From contig JAFXZK010000119.1 of assembly GCA_017541265.1 (NCBI GenBank), positions 1 through 44,145 on the forward strand: DNA of 44,145 bases, given 5' to 3'. Origin of the DNA: Bacteroidaceae bacterium. GTDB lineage: Bacteria > Bacteroidota > Bacteroidia > Bacteroidales > Bacteroidaceae. Shown piece by piece: positions 33,360 to 42,205 of this stretch. Both the position numbers and the translations under genes were made by a program. The stretch's first letter is position 1. Each line of letters starts with the position of its first letter. The notes under the pieces are model-generated. The model saw nothing but the letters and a program-made list of their open reading frames with translations, had not been told where the DNA came from and did not search any database.

Positions 33360-36032
33360 ATGAAAAGATTGTTTACAACTTTGCTCTGCCTTGTGTCCCT
33401 TACTTGCAGCGCACAAAACACTGAGTTCTTCACCCCCGTACACCAAAACGCGCTGCGGCTGCCTGCCGTGCCGCTCATCACGGTTGACCCCTACTTCTGC
33501 CTCTGGAGCAAGTACGACCACCTCTACGACGGCAGCGTCACGCACTGGAGCGGCGTGAAGAAGCCCCTCAACGGCGCCGTCTTCGTGGACGGCAAAGCCT
33601 ATCGCTTCATGGGCGAGAGCATGGAGGGCGTCCAACCCATGGCTTCTGAGAAGGCCTGGACAGGCAAGTATGTCACCAGCAAGCCTTCGGGTGCTTGGAC
33701 AAGTATCGACTACGACGATAGCAGCTGGCAGAGCGGCGAAGCCCCTTGGGGCGGCGGCGACGACGGCTACAACAGCAGCGTGAAGACTCCTTGGTCGGGC
33801 GGCAACGTCGATATTTGGGTGCGCCGCAGCTTCGACCTCGAGGAGATTGACGACAACGCACTATATTATGTAATGTATAAGCACGACGATGTTTTCCAGC
33901 TCTATGTCAATGGTACGCAGGTTGTCAGCACAGGCGAGACGTGGGATGTCCATGGCAAAGCCGCACTCATCGACAAGAGCCTGCTCCGAGTGGGAAGCAA
34001 CGTCGTGTCCTGCCACTGCCACAACACCACTGGTGGTGCGTACGTTGACATGGGCATCTATCTGAGCGTCCTCGAAGTGGCAGTGCAGAAGTCCTGCACC
34101 GTCACCGCCACCAGCACCTACTACACCTTCCAGTGCGGCGGCATCGACCTCGACGTGGTCTTCACCACACCGCAGGTGATGGACGACCTCGTGCTCTTCT
34201 CCACCCCCATCTCCTATATCTCTTACCAGGCCAAGTCCAACGACGGCCAGGAGCACGACGTGCGTGTCTTCCTGCAGACAAGTGCCGAGATGGCTGTCCG
34301 CACCGCAGCCCAAGGCACAGTTACCCGGCGCAAGGTTACGAACGGGAATATGTATTTCTACGGCGGCAACCAGAAACAAACTCCCCTGTCACACACCAAC
34401 GACCTCATTGACTGGGGCTACGTCTATGCCTTCAGCGACCAACAGGAGGGCCACAACCTCAGGCTTGGTGAGCACGATGCGATGCTGCGCGAGTTCGCCA
34501 ACACAGGCACCGTCACCAGCCCCGCCATCTCCAAGACAAGCCCCGGCGGCACATACTACAGCATTGTCTATAACGACAGCCTTGGCATCGTGAACACCGG
34601 CGGCAAGCGTTCCTTCGCCATGTTCGGCTACGACGACACCTACTCCATCCAGTACCACAGCGCCAACCGCAAGGGCTACTGGTCGAACAATGGCAAAAAC
34701 ACCATCACCTCACGCTTCGAGGACCTCTACGAGAACTACGAGGACATCATGGAGCGCTGCCGCAACGTGGACAGACAAATCTATAATGACGGCTACGACG
34801 TTGGCGGTGTCAAGTATGCAGAGATACTGGCGGCAGTCTATCGCCAGACCAATGCCGCCCACAAGCTCTTCACCGACACAAAGGGCAACCTCATGTTCAT
34901 GAGCCGCGAGAACAACTCCGGCGGCTTCATCAACACCCTCGACGTGACCTATCCCTCGCAGCCGCTCTATTGGATTTACTCTCCGGCACTCGCCAAGGCC
35001 ATGATTACACCGGTCTTCGAGTACAGCGCACTGGGTAAGTGGAACTATGACTTCCCCAACCACGACCTCGGACACTACCCCATCGCCAACGGCAACCACT
35101 ACGGCAACCCCAACGACGGCACCGGTAGCACGATGCCTGTCGAGCAGAGCGGCAACATGCTCACCCTCGCCGCCATCATCGCCACACAGGACGGCGACCT
35201 CGACTACCTCCGCAAGTACCTTCCCTACATGACCAAATGGGCGAACTACCTTGTCGAGAACGGCAAAGACCCTGCCAACCAGCTCTGCACCGACGACTTC
35301 ATGGGTCACAGCGCACGCAACACCAACCTGGCTGCCAAGGCCATCATGGGTGTGATGAGCTACAGCGAGATACTCCGCATGCTGGGCGACGACGAAGGGG
35401 CCGACGAGTACAAGGCAAAGGCTGAGGACATGGTTACGTTCTGGAAACAGAATGCCTACACCAGTAGCGGCAGCAGGCACTACCTGCTTAACTTCGGCGC
35501 CGACGGAGGGACATGGAGCACCAAGTACAATCTCGTCTGGGACAAGATATGGGGCTGGGACCTTATGAAGGATGTCCGCACAACAGAGATGTCCTACTAC
35601 ATGAACAAGATGAAGAACTACGGCCTGCCGCTCGACAGCCGTGGCGACCTCTGCAAGAGTGACTGGCAGATGTGGGTGATGGGCTTTGCCGACCAGCAGT
35701 CGCAACGCAACAAGCTCATCAACACGCTCTGGAAGTACATCAATGAGACGCCTTCCCGCGTACCCGTCAGCGACAATCACTATGCAAGTGGCGGCAGCAT
35801 GGCCATGTTCCAGGCCCGCAGCGTCGTGGGCGGCTATTGGATGCGCGTCTTCGTGGATCAGTTCATTGCCAGCGGCCGCACAGGAATATCCGAGCTTTCC
35901 GAATACTCTGATTACTCCGAATACTCTGATGCCATCTACGACCTCAGCGGCCGTCAATTGTCAAATCGTCAAATTGTGAAATCGTCAAATCCCCGCGTTT
36001 ACATCAAGAACGGCAAGAAAATCCTAAAATAG
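33360..36032 (+). CDS. Glutaminase-family secreted protein (DUF4964/DUF5127/DUF4965/DUF1793 type)
   Basis: An 890-residue protein with signal peptide (MKRLFTTLLCLVSLTCSAQ). The N-terminal RLPAVPLITVDPYFCLWSK, the later DDLVLFSTPISYISYQ and the helical C-terminal half (NTLDVTYPSQPLYWIYSP, GHYPIANGNHYGNP, EQSGNMLTLAAIIA, WMRVFVDQF) match the fungal/bacterial GtaA glutaminase-like family. Residues about 80-210 hold a galactose-binding-like domain (W..IDYDDSSW, YHDDVFQLYVNG-like KHDDVFQLYVNGTQVV), as in GH2 N-termini. The C-terminus AIYDLSGRQL...RVYIKNGKKILK is a secretion-type tail and is preceded by 9-bp and 8-bp repeats. Actual substrate is unproven. It is followed 28 bp later by GH31. Confidence 0.88.
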   Translation: MKRLFTTLLCLVSLTCSAQNTEFFTPVHQNALRLPAVPLITVDPYFCLWSKYDHLYDGSVTHWSGVKKPLNGAVFVDGKAYRFMGESMEGVQPMASEKAWTGKYVTSKPSGAWTSIDYDDSSWQSGEAPWGGGDDGYNSSVKTPWSGGNVDIWVRRSFDLEEIDDNALYYVMYKHDDVFQLYVNGTQVVSTGETWDVHGKAALIDKSLLRVGSNVVSCHCHNTTGGAYVDMGIYLSVLEVAVQKSCTVTATSTYYTFQCGGIDLDVVFTTPQVMDDLVLFSTPISYISYQAKSNDGQEHDVRVFLQTSAEMAVRTAAQGTVTRRKVTNGNMYFYGGNQKQTPLSHTNDLIDWGYVYAFSDQQEGHNLRLGEHDAMLREFANTGTVTSPAISKTSPGGTYYSIVYNDSLGIVNTGGKRSFAMFGYDDTYSIQYHSANRKGYWSNNGKNTITSRFEDLYENYEDIMERCRNVDRQIYNDGYDVGGVKYAEILAAVYRQTNAAHKLFTDTKGNLMFMSRENNSGGFINTLDVTYPSQPLYWIYSPALAKAMITPVFEYSALGKWNYDFPNHDLGHYPIANGNHYGNPNDGTGSTMPVEQSGNMLTLAAIIATQDGDLDYLRKYLPYMTKWANYLVENGKDPANQLCTDDFMGHSARNTNLAAKAIMGVMSYSEILRMLGDDEGADEYKAKAEDMVTFWKQNAYTSSGSRHYLLNFGADGGTWSTKYNLVWDKIWGWDLMKDVRTTEMSYYMNKMKNYGLPLDSRGDLCKSDWQMWVMGFADQQSQRNKLINTLWKYINETPSRVPVSDNHYASGGSMAMFQARSVVGGYWMRVFVDQFIASGRTGISELSEYSDYSEYSDAIYDLSGRQLSNRQIVKSSNPRVYIKNGKKILK
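35889..35933. repeat. 9-bp in-frame repeat (x5) encoding SEx/SDx triplets
   Basis: Units TCCGAGCTT, TCCGAATAC, TCTGATTAC, TCCGAATAC and TCTGATGCC encode SEL-SEY-SDY-SEY-SDA just before the YDLSGRQ tail. The 9-bp length keeps the frame. Confidence 0.85.
35958..35989. repeat. 8-bp repeat (x4) inside the C-terminal tail
   Basis: Units TTGTCAAA, TCGTCAAA, TTGTGAAA and TCGTCAAA encode LSNRQIVKSSN within the tail of the glutaminase-family protein. The 8-bp unit changes frame when gained or lost. Confidence 0.9.
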
Positions 36033-36056
36033 CCAAATAGTAAACTCGTAAATGGT
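36025..36056. repeat. 8-bp repeat (x4) at the glutaminase/GH31 junction
   Basis: Units TAAAATAG, CCAAATAG, TAAACTCG and TAAATGGT span from the TAG stop of the glutaminase-family gene to an ATG at 36052 just before the GH31 signal-peptide start. Confidence 0.75.
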
Positions 36057-36060
36057 TTAT

Positions 36061-39042
36061 ATGAAAACTTACACGTTTCTGCTCATTGCTCTGTTAGTCT
36101 CTGTTTTCGTGCCAAGCATGGCACAGGCAGAGGAAGTCTATCGCGACAACACAGTCCGCTTCACCCTCATCGACGAGGGTACCATCCGACTGGAATACGC
36201 ACCAGACGGCAAGTTCGTCGACAACAAAAGCTTCGTGGCTGTCATTCGCGAATATGGCGAAGTGCCGCACAAAGCCTCAACGAGCGGCGGCAAGGTGGTC
36301 ATCACGACTAGCAAGTTCAAGCTCACCTACCGCAAGGATGGCGCACCCCTCAGTGCCAAGAACCTCACCATCACCTCTGCCAAGACGCTCGACAAGCAGT
36401 TCACTTGGACGCCCGGCACAGAGCAGAAGGGCAACCTGAAGGGTACCTACCGCACGCTCGACGGCTACGACGGCGACACATATCAGTACAGCAACCCCAA
36501 GCACCCGATGCCTCTTGAGGACGGTTTGATTGCCACAGACGGTTGGACGCTCATCGACGACTCCAAGAATTACATCTTCGACGGCGCACAAGACTGGGAC
36601 TGGGTGACAGAGCGCAAGAGTGCCGAAGGCGCACAGGACTGGTACTTCATGGCCTACGGGCATGACTACAAAGGCGCGTTGAAGAGCTTCACGAAGTTTG
36701 CCGGCAAGGTGCCTCTGCCTCCCCGCTACACCTTCGGCTACTGGTGGAGCCGCTATTGGACATATTCCGACCAAGACCTGCGCGACCTCATCGAAAACTT
36801 CCACCGCCTTGACCTGCCGCTCGACGTGATTGTCATTGACATGGACTGGCACCCCAACACCAAGGAAAGTGGCGGTGGCTGGACTGGCTGGGACTGGAAC
36901 GAAAGCATCTTCCCCGACTACAGGAAGTTCCTCGCCTACCTCGACGAGCAGGGCGTAAAGACGACCATGAACCTGCATCCTGCCGACGGTGTGCGCCCCT
37001 ACGAAAAGAAGTATGGCGAGTTCATGCAGCGCTACGGCAAGAACGACGGCAAGACCTACGAGTGGATGGGCAGCGACAAGAAATACGTCAAGGCACTCTT
37101 TGACACCTACCTCCATCAGTATGTCGATGAAGGCGTTGACTTCTGGTGGCTCGACTGGCAGCAGTGGGAGAAGGACAGGACACTGACGAACCTCGACAAT
37201 GTATTCTGGTGCAACTACATCTGGTTCACTGACATGGAGAACAACGGCACGAAGCGTCCCCTGCTCTACCACCGCTGGGGCGGCCTCGGCAACCATCGCT
37301 ATCAGGTAGGCTTCTCGGGCGACTCCTACGCCACTTGGGAAAGCCTCAGCTTCCTGCCCTACTTCAACAGCACGTCCTCCAACGTCCTCTACGGCTACTG
37401 GAGCCACGACATCGGCGGACATCAAGTCAAAAAGTTTGGCATGGGTGTTGACAAAGAACTCTATACCCGCGCCATGCAGATGGGGCAATACCTGCCCATC
37501 CTCCGCACCCACAGCGCAAAAGACCCCACCCTCGACAAGGAGCCGTGGGCCTTCGACCAGGCAACCCAGCGTCGCCTCGCAAATGTCATCAACGGACGCT
37601 ACGCCCTTATACCTTATATATATACTATGGCGCGCCAGGACTACGAGACAGGCATCTCGCTCTGCCGCCCGATGTACTACGACTATCCGGAGGCAAAGGA
37701 AGCCTACGAGATGAAGGAGCAGTACATGTTCGGCGACAAGATGCTTATTGCGCCTGTCACCAAGCCCGTCAACCAACAGAGCGGACTTGCCACTGTTAAG
37801 GCTTGGCTACCCGAAGGACAATGGTTAGAGTACGAGACCGGCACGATGCTCCAAGGCGGACAGACCGTAGAGCGGCTGTTCTCGATGGACGAATATCCTG
37901 TCTATGTCAAGGCTGGCAGCATCATTCCCTACTACGGCAAGGTGAAGAACCTGAGCGGTACGGAACAGCCTGTCGTTGTTCGTGTCTTCCCCGGCGGCGA
38001 TAAGGACGAGTTCACGCTCTACGAAGACAACGGCGAGGACAAGAACTACGTCAATGAATATGCCACTACGCTCCTCTCCTACTCTCGTGAGGGCAGCAAG
38101 CTCACCGTCACCATCAATGCCCGCAAAGGCAGCTACAAGGACATGCCCGCACGCCGTGACTACACGCTTGCCTTGCCCTGCCAGAAGGCACCTGTCAGTG
38201 TTAGCATTAACGGCAAAGCACTCTCCCAAAGGGGGAGCGGGGATGGGGCTGACTTTGACGGCCTGAACCTCGAAGCTTCTATCGCCTTAGGCAAAATCGA
38301 CTGCAGCAAGGGCGCAACCATCGAAGTGACATTCCCCTCTGCCGACTATGCAGTGACGGACGGCGAGAAGGGACAGTTCCACCGCATACAGAATGCCGTG
38401 CACGACTATAAGCATCACGATGCCAACATGGTCTATACCGAGGACTTCGGCTACCTCGAAGCCGCGCCCCTGCGCCTCTCCTACCATCCCGAGGCACAGC
38501 AGGAGACGCTCGACCGCTTCCACCGTCTCTACAAGAAGCTGCCTGTCGTGCTCGTCGGACAGATGGGCAAGAACGACAACTTCGACCGCTTCCTGCACCA
38601 GGTCGGCGAGGACGGCAACATGCTCGGCGAGGTATCGCCTGAAGCTTTCAGCACCGCAGCTGGCACAGGCTTCGATGTCCGCTACTTCCCCAACATGAAG
38701 CTCGAAGGCGAGGCTAAGGCCAAAGGGCACTTGGAGAAGCTCGACTTCTTCCTCAGCGGCAGTCCTACGGAAGGCATTCCCGCCGACTACTGGAGCATGA
38801 TAGCGGAAAGCACCTTCACCGCCCCGGAGACAGGCGATGTGATGTTCATCGTGAATGGTGACGATGCCTATCGCCTCATCTTCGACGGCAAGGAACTCCT
38901 GAGCGATTGGGGCAACCACGCCGAGACAAGCCGCAACGCCACCGTCTCTGTCGAGAAGGGCAAGCAGTACAGCGTTCGCATCGAGTACTACGACAACGAA
39001 TACAACGGCATTCTTAGGTTGCAGACGTTGATGATTAAATAA
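36061..39042 (+). CDS. GH31 family glycosidase with C-terminal PA14-like domain
   Basis: I place the start at ATG 36061 because MKTYTFLLIALLVSVFVPSM begins a signal peptide; an in-frame ATG at 36052 adds only three residues. The product is 993 residues. The catalytic barrel shows PRYTFGYWWSRYW, VIVIDMDWH, FWWLDWQQW with nucleophile Asp365, and GFSGDSYATWES with acid/base Asp421, then WSHDIGG. The C-terminal part has a DUF5110-like beta domain (FTLYEDNGEDKNY) and a PA14-like domain (about 905-993; SMIAESTFTAPETGDVMFIV). Such enzymes act on alpha-glucosides or alpha-xylosides outside the cytoplasm. A GC-rich hairpin repeat is read in frame as LSQRGSGDGA at 38221-38252. It follows the glutaminase-family gene by 28 bp. 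Confidence 0.94.
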   Translation: MKTYTFLLIALLVSVFVPSMAQAEEVYRDNTVRFTLIDEGTIRLEYAPDGKFVDNKSFVAVIREYGEVPHKASTSGGKVVITTSKFKLTYRKDGAPLSAKNLTITSAKTLDKQFTWTPGTEQKGNLKGTYRTLDGYDGDTYQYSNPKHPMPLEDGLIATDGWTLIDDSKNYIFDGAQDWDWVTERKSAEGAQDWYFMAYGHDYKGALKSFTKFAGKVPLPPRYTFGYWWSRYWTYSDQDLRDLIENFHRLDLPLDVIVIDMDWHPNTKESGGGWTGWDWNESIFPDYRKFLAYLDEQGVKTTMNLHPADGVRPYEKKYGEFMQRYGKNDGKTYEWMGSDKKYVKALFDTYLHQYVDEGVDFWWLDWQQWEKDRTLTNLDNVFWCNYIWFTDMENNGTKRPLLYHRWGGLGNHRYQVGFSGDSYATWESLSFLPYFNSTSSNVLYGYWSHDIGGHQVKKFGMGVDKELYTRAMQMGQYLPILRTHSAKDPTLDKEPWAFDQATQRRLANVINGRYALIPYIYTMARQDYETGISLCRPMYYDYPEAKEAYEMKEQYMFGDKMLIAPVTKPVNQQSGLATVKAWLPEGQWLEYETGTMLQGGQTVERLFSMDEYPVYVKAGSIIPYYGKVKNLSGTEQPVVVRVFPGGDKDEFTLYEDNGEDKNYVNEYATTLLSYSREGSKLTVTINARKGSYKDMPARRDYTLALPCQKAPVSVSINGKALSQRGSGDGADFDGLNLEASIALGKIDCSKGATIEVTFPSADYAVTDGEKGQFHRIQNAVHDYKHHDANMVYTEDFGYLEAAPLRLSYHPEAQQETLDRFHRLYKKLPVVLVGQMGKNDNFDRFLHQVGEDGNMLGEVSPEAFSTAAGTGFDVRYFPNMKLEGEAKAKGHLEKLDFFLSGSPTEGIPADYWSMIAESTFTAPETGDVMFIVNGDDAYRLIFDGKELLSDWGNHAETSRNATVSVEKGKQYSVRIEYYDNEYNGILRLQTLMIK
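38221..38252. repeat. GC-rich hairpin repeat in frame in GH31
   Basis: CTCTCCC-AAAG-GGGGAG followed by CGGGGATGGGGCT. The same hairpin and G-rich tail, in the same relative frame, occur in both esterase genes (1641-1683 and 3223-3265). Confidence 0.75.
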
Positions 39043-39072
39043 TTAATGGAGTTAACTCCCAAAATTAGCAGC

Positions 39073-41736
39073 ATGAAAAAGTTCCTACTTGCAGCCTTGC
39101 TGCTCCTCTTCGCTGTTCCTGCCGGTTCCGTGCTCAAGGAGAAAGACCTGGCACGCACATTGGGTGTGCTCAAGGCCGAGCTACAGACCTCCTACGAGCA
39201 GCAGCAGGCTTTCATGCAAAGCTATGAGCAGCAGGGCATGCAGCAGCACAAGCAGCTCATCTGGTACATGCACCAGTGCGAACAGATAGGGCTGATGCTC
39301 TACTCGCAGTCCACCGACAACACCTTCGACATGGCGTATGCCTGCCAGCAGGCTGCAAACCTGAAGCGCGACCTCGACAACCGCAACAGCAAGATGCGGC
39401 AGTACGACAAGTTCATCGCCCGCCTGAAGCAGGAGATTGAGCGCACCGACCACCTCATCCGTTCGCTCAAGCGTATGCCGCCTGTCATCGATGCCGACAG
39501 CATCCTCAGCAGCAGCGACAGCATCCTCCTCCAGGCCATCGACTCACTGGCTGGCAAGAAGGACTCCCTGCTCATGGCACGCGAATCGATGGACGAAGAG
39601 ACCATCAACATCCTGGAAGAGAAAAACAACGAGATACCGGAAGAGGAGGAAGAGAATCTGGAACCGCTCTATCTGACGCGGGCGCAGCGAAGGGACCGCG
39701 ATGCCTGCCTGCTGTTTGCCGACACGATACGCACCAACATGCAGCGCTTCCTGGAGAGCCTTGAGGCAGAGAACGCCTACTACGAAAGTGTGCGCGACAA
39801 GGTGCGGGAACTCGACGAGTACGCCCAGAGCCGCTACCGCCTTTTGCAGGAGAACATCTTCCGCAACGGCAGTTCCAACTACTTCAGCGTCCTCGCCTCG
39901 CTGCCCATGCAGATCATGATGGTGAAGTCCTCCGTCGATATGAAGTACAAGCCTTTCGAGGGACATGACAGGCTCTACTCCGAGTGGCGCGGCGCAACGG
40001 TGCTCTTCATCAGCATCTTCCTCGTCTTCTACCTCGCCCTGGCACTCGGCATCAGCTATGTTGTGCTACGCTGGCTGCTGCCGAAGAAATGGCGCGGACC
40101 TGACTTCAAGGTGAAACGTGCAATGCTCAACAACGTGGTCGGCATCGCACTCTTCGCCATCATCGTCATGCTGGTCAGGACCTTTGCCCAGCGCAACTTC
40201 ATACAGATGGGCACAGGGCTTATCATCAACATTGCCTGGCTGATGGAAGCCATCTTCCTTAGCCTCTACGTCCGGCTCAAAGGCGAACAGATGCGCCACG
40301 CCGCCATCATCTACACACCGCTGATGGTGCTCTCGTTCATCGTCATCCTGTTCCGCATCGTGCTCATCCCCAATGCGCTGGTCAACCTCATCTTCCCGCC
40401 CATCCTGCTTCTCTTTACCATCTGGCAGCACATCGTGACAAAGCGCCACAGACAATACCTGCCGATGCTCGACAAGTGCTACACGCACATCACCAATATA
40501 GCCCTCATCTTCTCCTGCATCGCCGCATGGGTGGGCTACACACTGCTTGCCGTGCAGGTCATGATATGGTGGACATTCCAGCTGGCAGCCATCATGACCA
40601 TCACCTTCATCTACGACCTGACGAAGAAGTACGAGGCACGCTACCTGCTGCGACGCATCTGGAAGAATGAAGAATTAAAAATGAAGAATGAAGAAGTTGC
40701 TACCGCGCAGACATCTTCCGATAATTCTTCACTCTTAGCTATCAATTCTTCCATAAAGAAGGGCGAGTTCATCGACCAGACTTGGCTCTACGACCTCTTC
40801 TGCCGCACCATCGTGCCCATCCTGGCGGTACTTTCCGTGCTGGTGAGCATCTACTGGGCGGCAGAGGTGTTCGAGATGACAAGCCTTTGCAAGAAAATCT
40901 TCATGCGTGATATTGTCTATCAGACGAACTTCATACGCATCTCCATTTTCTGGGTTTGCATGGCGGCGGCCCTCTTCTTCATCTTCCGCTACATCAACTA
41001 TGCCGTGCGAAGCTTCTATCTGTTCTACCGCAAGCAGTTCAGCGATGACAATCAGGCCATCAACAAGACGCTGGCTCGCAATGTCATCGGCATCCTTTGC
41101 TGGGGTCTCTACATCATCATCGTGCTCATCATCTTCAAGGTGCCGAAGGACGGCATCAGCATCGTGGGCGCTGGTCTCGCCACCGGTCTCGGCTTCGCAA
41201 TGCAGAGCATCCTCGAGAACTTCTTCTACGGCATCAGCCTCATGTCCGGACGCATCCATGTGGGCGACTACATCGAGTGCGACGGCATAGCGGGCCGCGT
41301 GGAGAGCATCACCTACCAGAGCACGCAAATCATCACGACCGACGGCAGCGTGATTGCATTCCTCAATAGCGCCCTGTTCAAGAAGAATTTCAAGAACATG
41401 ACGCGCAACCACCGCTACGAACTCATCAAGATACCCATCGGCGTGGCCTACGGCACCGACGTGGAGCAGGTTCGCAAGCTCCTCATCGAAGCCATCACAC
41501 CCGTCTGCCAGGAGGTGAACGATGCCGGGCAGCCGCTCACCGACACCAGCATCCCCGTCAGCGTTGGCTTCAGCGACTTTGGTGAAAGCAGCGTGGACCT
41601 CAAGGTCGGTGTCTGGATGCTCGTCGAGGAAAAGTTCGCCCTCACCGCCCGCATCAAGGAAGTCATCTACAATACCCTCAACAAAAACAGCATCGAGATA
41701 CCCTTCCCCCAGCGCGACGTGCACATCCGCAACTAA
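39073..41736 (+). CDS. Large MscS-family mechanosensitive ion channel
   Basis: The start is placed at ATG 39073 because MKKFLLAALLLLFAVPAGSV is a signal peptide; an in-frame ATG at 39046 adds nine residues with no such feature. The product is 887 residues. A periplasmic coiled-coil region (about 20-290, rich in Gln/Glu/Arg) is followed by about eight membrane helices and the MscS pore helix GAGLATGLGFAMQSILENF near residue 698, then the cytoplasmic beta domain (GDYIECDGIAGRVESITYQS, FLNSALFKKNFKN). It releases solutes on osmotic downshock, like MscK/MscM-type channels. A lysine/glutamate/serine loop (about 530-560) is encoded by an AT-rich repeat. Confidence 0.93.
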   Translation: MKKFLLAALLLLFAVPAGSVLKEKDLARTLGVLKAELQTSYEQQQAFMQSYEQQGMQQHKQLIWYMHQCEQIGLMLYSQSTDNTFDMAYACQQAANLKRDLDNRNSKMRQYDKFIARLKQEIERTDHLIRSLKRMPPVIDADSILSSSDSILLQAIDSLAGKKDSLLMARESMDEETINILEEKNNEIPEEEEENLEPLYLTRAQRRDRDACLLFADTIRTNMQRFLESLEAENAYYESVRDKVRELDEYAQSRYRLLQENIFRNGSSNYFSVLASLPMQIMMVKSSVDMKYKPFEGHDRLYSEWRGATVLFISIFLVFYLALALGISYVVLRWLLPKKWRGPDFKVKRAMLNNVVGIALFAIIVMLVRTFAQRNFIQMGTGLIINIAWLMEAIFLSLYVRLKGEQMRHAAIIYTPLMVLSFIVILFRIVLIPNALVNLIFPPILLLFTIWQHIVTKRHRQYLPMLDKCYTHITNIALIFSCIAAWVGYTLLAVQVMIWWTFQLAAIMTITFIYDLTKKYEARYLLRRIWKNEELKMKNEEVATAQTSSDNSSLLAINSSIKKGEFIDQTWLYDLFCRTIVPILAVLSVLVSIYWAAEVFEMTSLCKKIFMRDIVYQTNFIRISIFWVCMAAALFFIFRYINYAVRSFYLFYRKQFSDDNQAINKTLARNVIGILCWGLYIIIVLIIFKVPKDGISIVGAGLATGLGFAMQSILENFFYGISLMSGRIHVGDYIECDGIAGRVESITYQSTQIITTDGSVIAFLNSALFKKNFKNMTRNHRYELIKIPIGVAYGTDVEQVRKLLIEAITPVCQEVNDAGQPLTDTSIPVSVGFSDFGESSVDLKVGVWMLVEEKFALTARIKEVIYNTLNKNSIEIPFPQRDVHIRN
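40662..40752. repeat. AT-rich direct/inverted repeat inside the mscS gene
   Basis: GAAGAATGAAGAA occurs at 40662 and 40683 (21 bp apart), and AATTCTTC at 40723 and 40744 (also 21 bp apart), giving inverted arms GAAGAATT/AATTCTTC. It is translated as KNEELKMKNEEV and NSSLLAINSS in a loop between membrane helices. Confidence 0.75.
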
Positions 41737-41782
41737 GGCAACGGAGCAGCATCCCACACGGCGTGCGCTTCCGAAAACGCCC

Positions 41783-41858
41783 CCCTCCGTCTCCCCCGAG
41801 GGGGAGTGAAAGTCGCTGCGAAGGAAGCCTCCCCTCGGGGAGGTTTGGAGGGGGTCTT
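41783..41858. repeat. GC-rich two-hairpin repeat, intergenic copy
   Basis: CTCCCCCGAGGGGGAG, then GTGAAAGTC, then CCTCCCCTCGGGGAGG and TTTGGAGGGGG. The order matches the coding copy at 4103-4167. It may also act as a transcription stop after mscS. Confidence 0.8.
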
Positions 41859-41904
41859 TGAAATAAGCACGAGGCGCTTCCAGAATAAGCACAGGGCGCG
41901 TCCC

Positions 41905-42024
41905 GTTCTGGCGGATTTGAAATCCGCCAGCACCGAATATCAGCATTTGAAATGCGAAACAACAATCGGTGCGGGATTCCAAATCCCTATATTCCACACA
42001 GCCGGATTACAAATCCGGCCGAAC
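41905..42024 (-). repeat. Four-hairpin element, copy D (inverted)
   Basis: A 120-bp element with hairpins TGGCGGATT-TGA-AATCCGCCA (41909-41929), GCATT-TGA-AATGC (41943-41955), GGGATT-CCA-AATCCC (41973-41987) and GCCGGATT-ACA-AATCCGGC (42001-42019). The ends are GTTC and GAAC. The order of the two inner hairpins is reversed relative to copies A and B, so the element is in opposite orientation. Confidence 0.9.
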
Positions 42025-42144
42025 AGGCGGTCAATTCCGGCCAAACAGGCGAATCCAGACACCTCAGAGGTAAGCCCTACTCCTGTCGAACTGCCGCTTC
42101 CCGGCACAAACAATGTTAAATAATGGAAAAAATCGCGCCGAAAG

Positions 42145-42175
42145 TTGGCGGTTCGCGAAAAAAGTCGTAATATTG
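42145..42175 (+). promoter_or_regulatory. Promoter of the 42206-43006 gene
   Basis: A -33-like TTGG (42145-42148) and a -7-like TAATATTG (42168-42175; one mismatch to TAnnTTTG) are separated by 19 nt. The start codon is 30 nt downstream. Confidence 0.6.
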
Positions 42176-42205
42176 CGGGAGAATAACCAATAAAAACTAC
42201 GTATT

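Larger units (their letters stand above)
41737..42205. other. Repeat-rich intergenic region between mscS and a secreted-protein gene
   Basis: This 469-bp gap holds the GC-rich two-hairpin repeat (41783-41858), a pair of 22-bp-spaced AAGCAC-type units (41865 and 41887), four-hairpin element D (41905-42024) and a promoter (42145-42175). No credible ORF is present. Confidence 0.8.

Noticed and set aside
34710-35957. 415-residue minus-strand ORF opposite the glutaminase-family gene
   Set aside because: Antisense shadow of a gene whose protein has clear family motifs.
36277-37776. 499-residue minus-strand ORF opposite GH31
   Set aside because: Antisense shadow; Val/Ala-rich with no domain.
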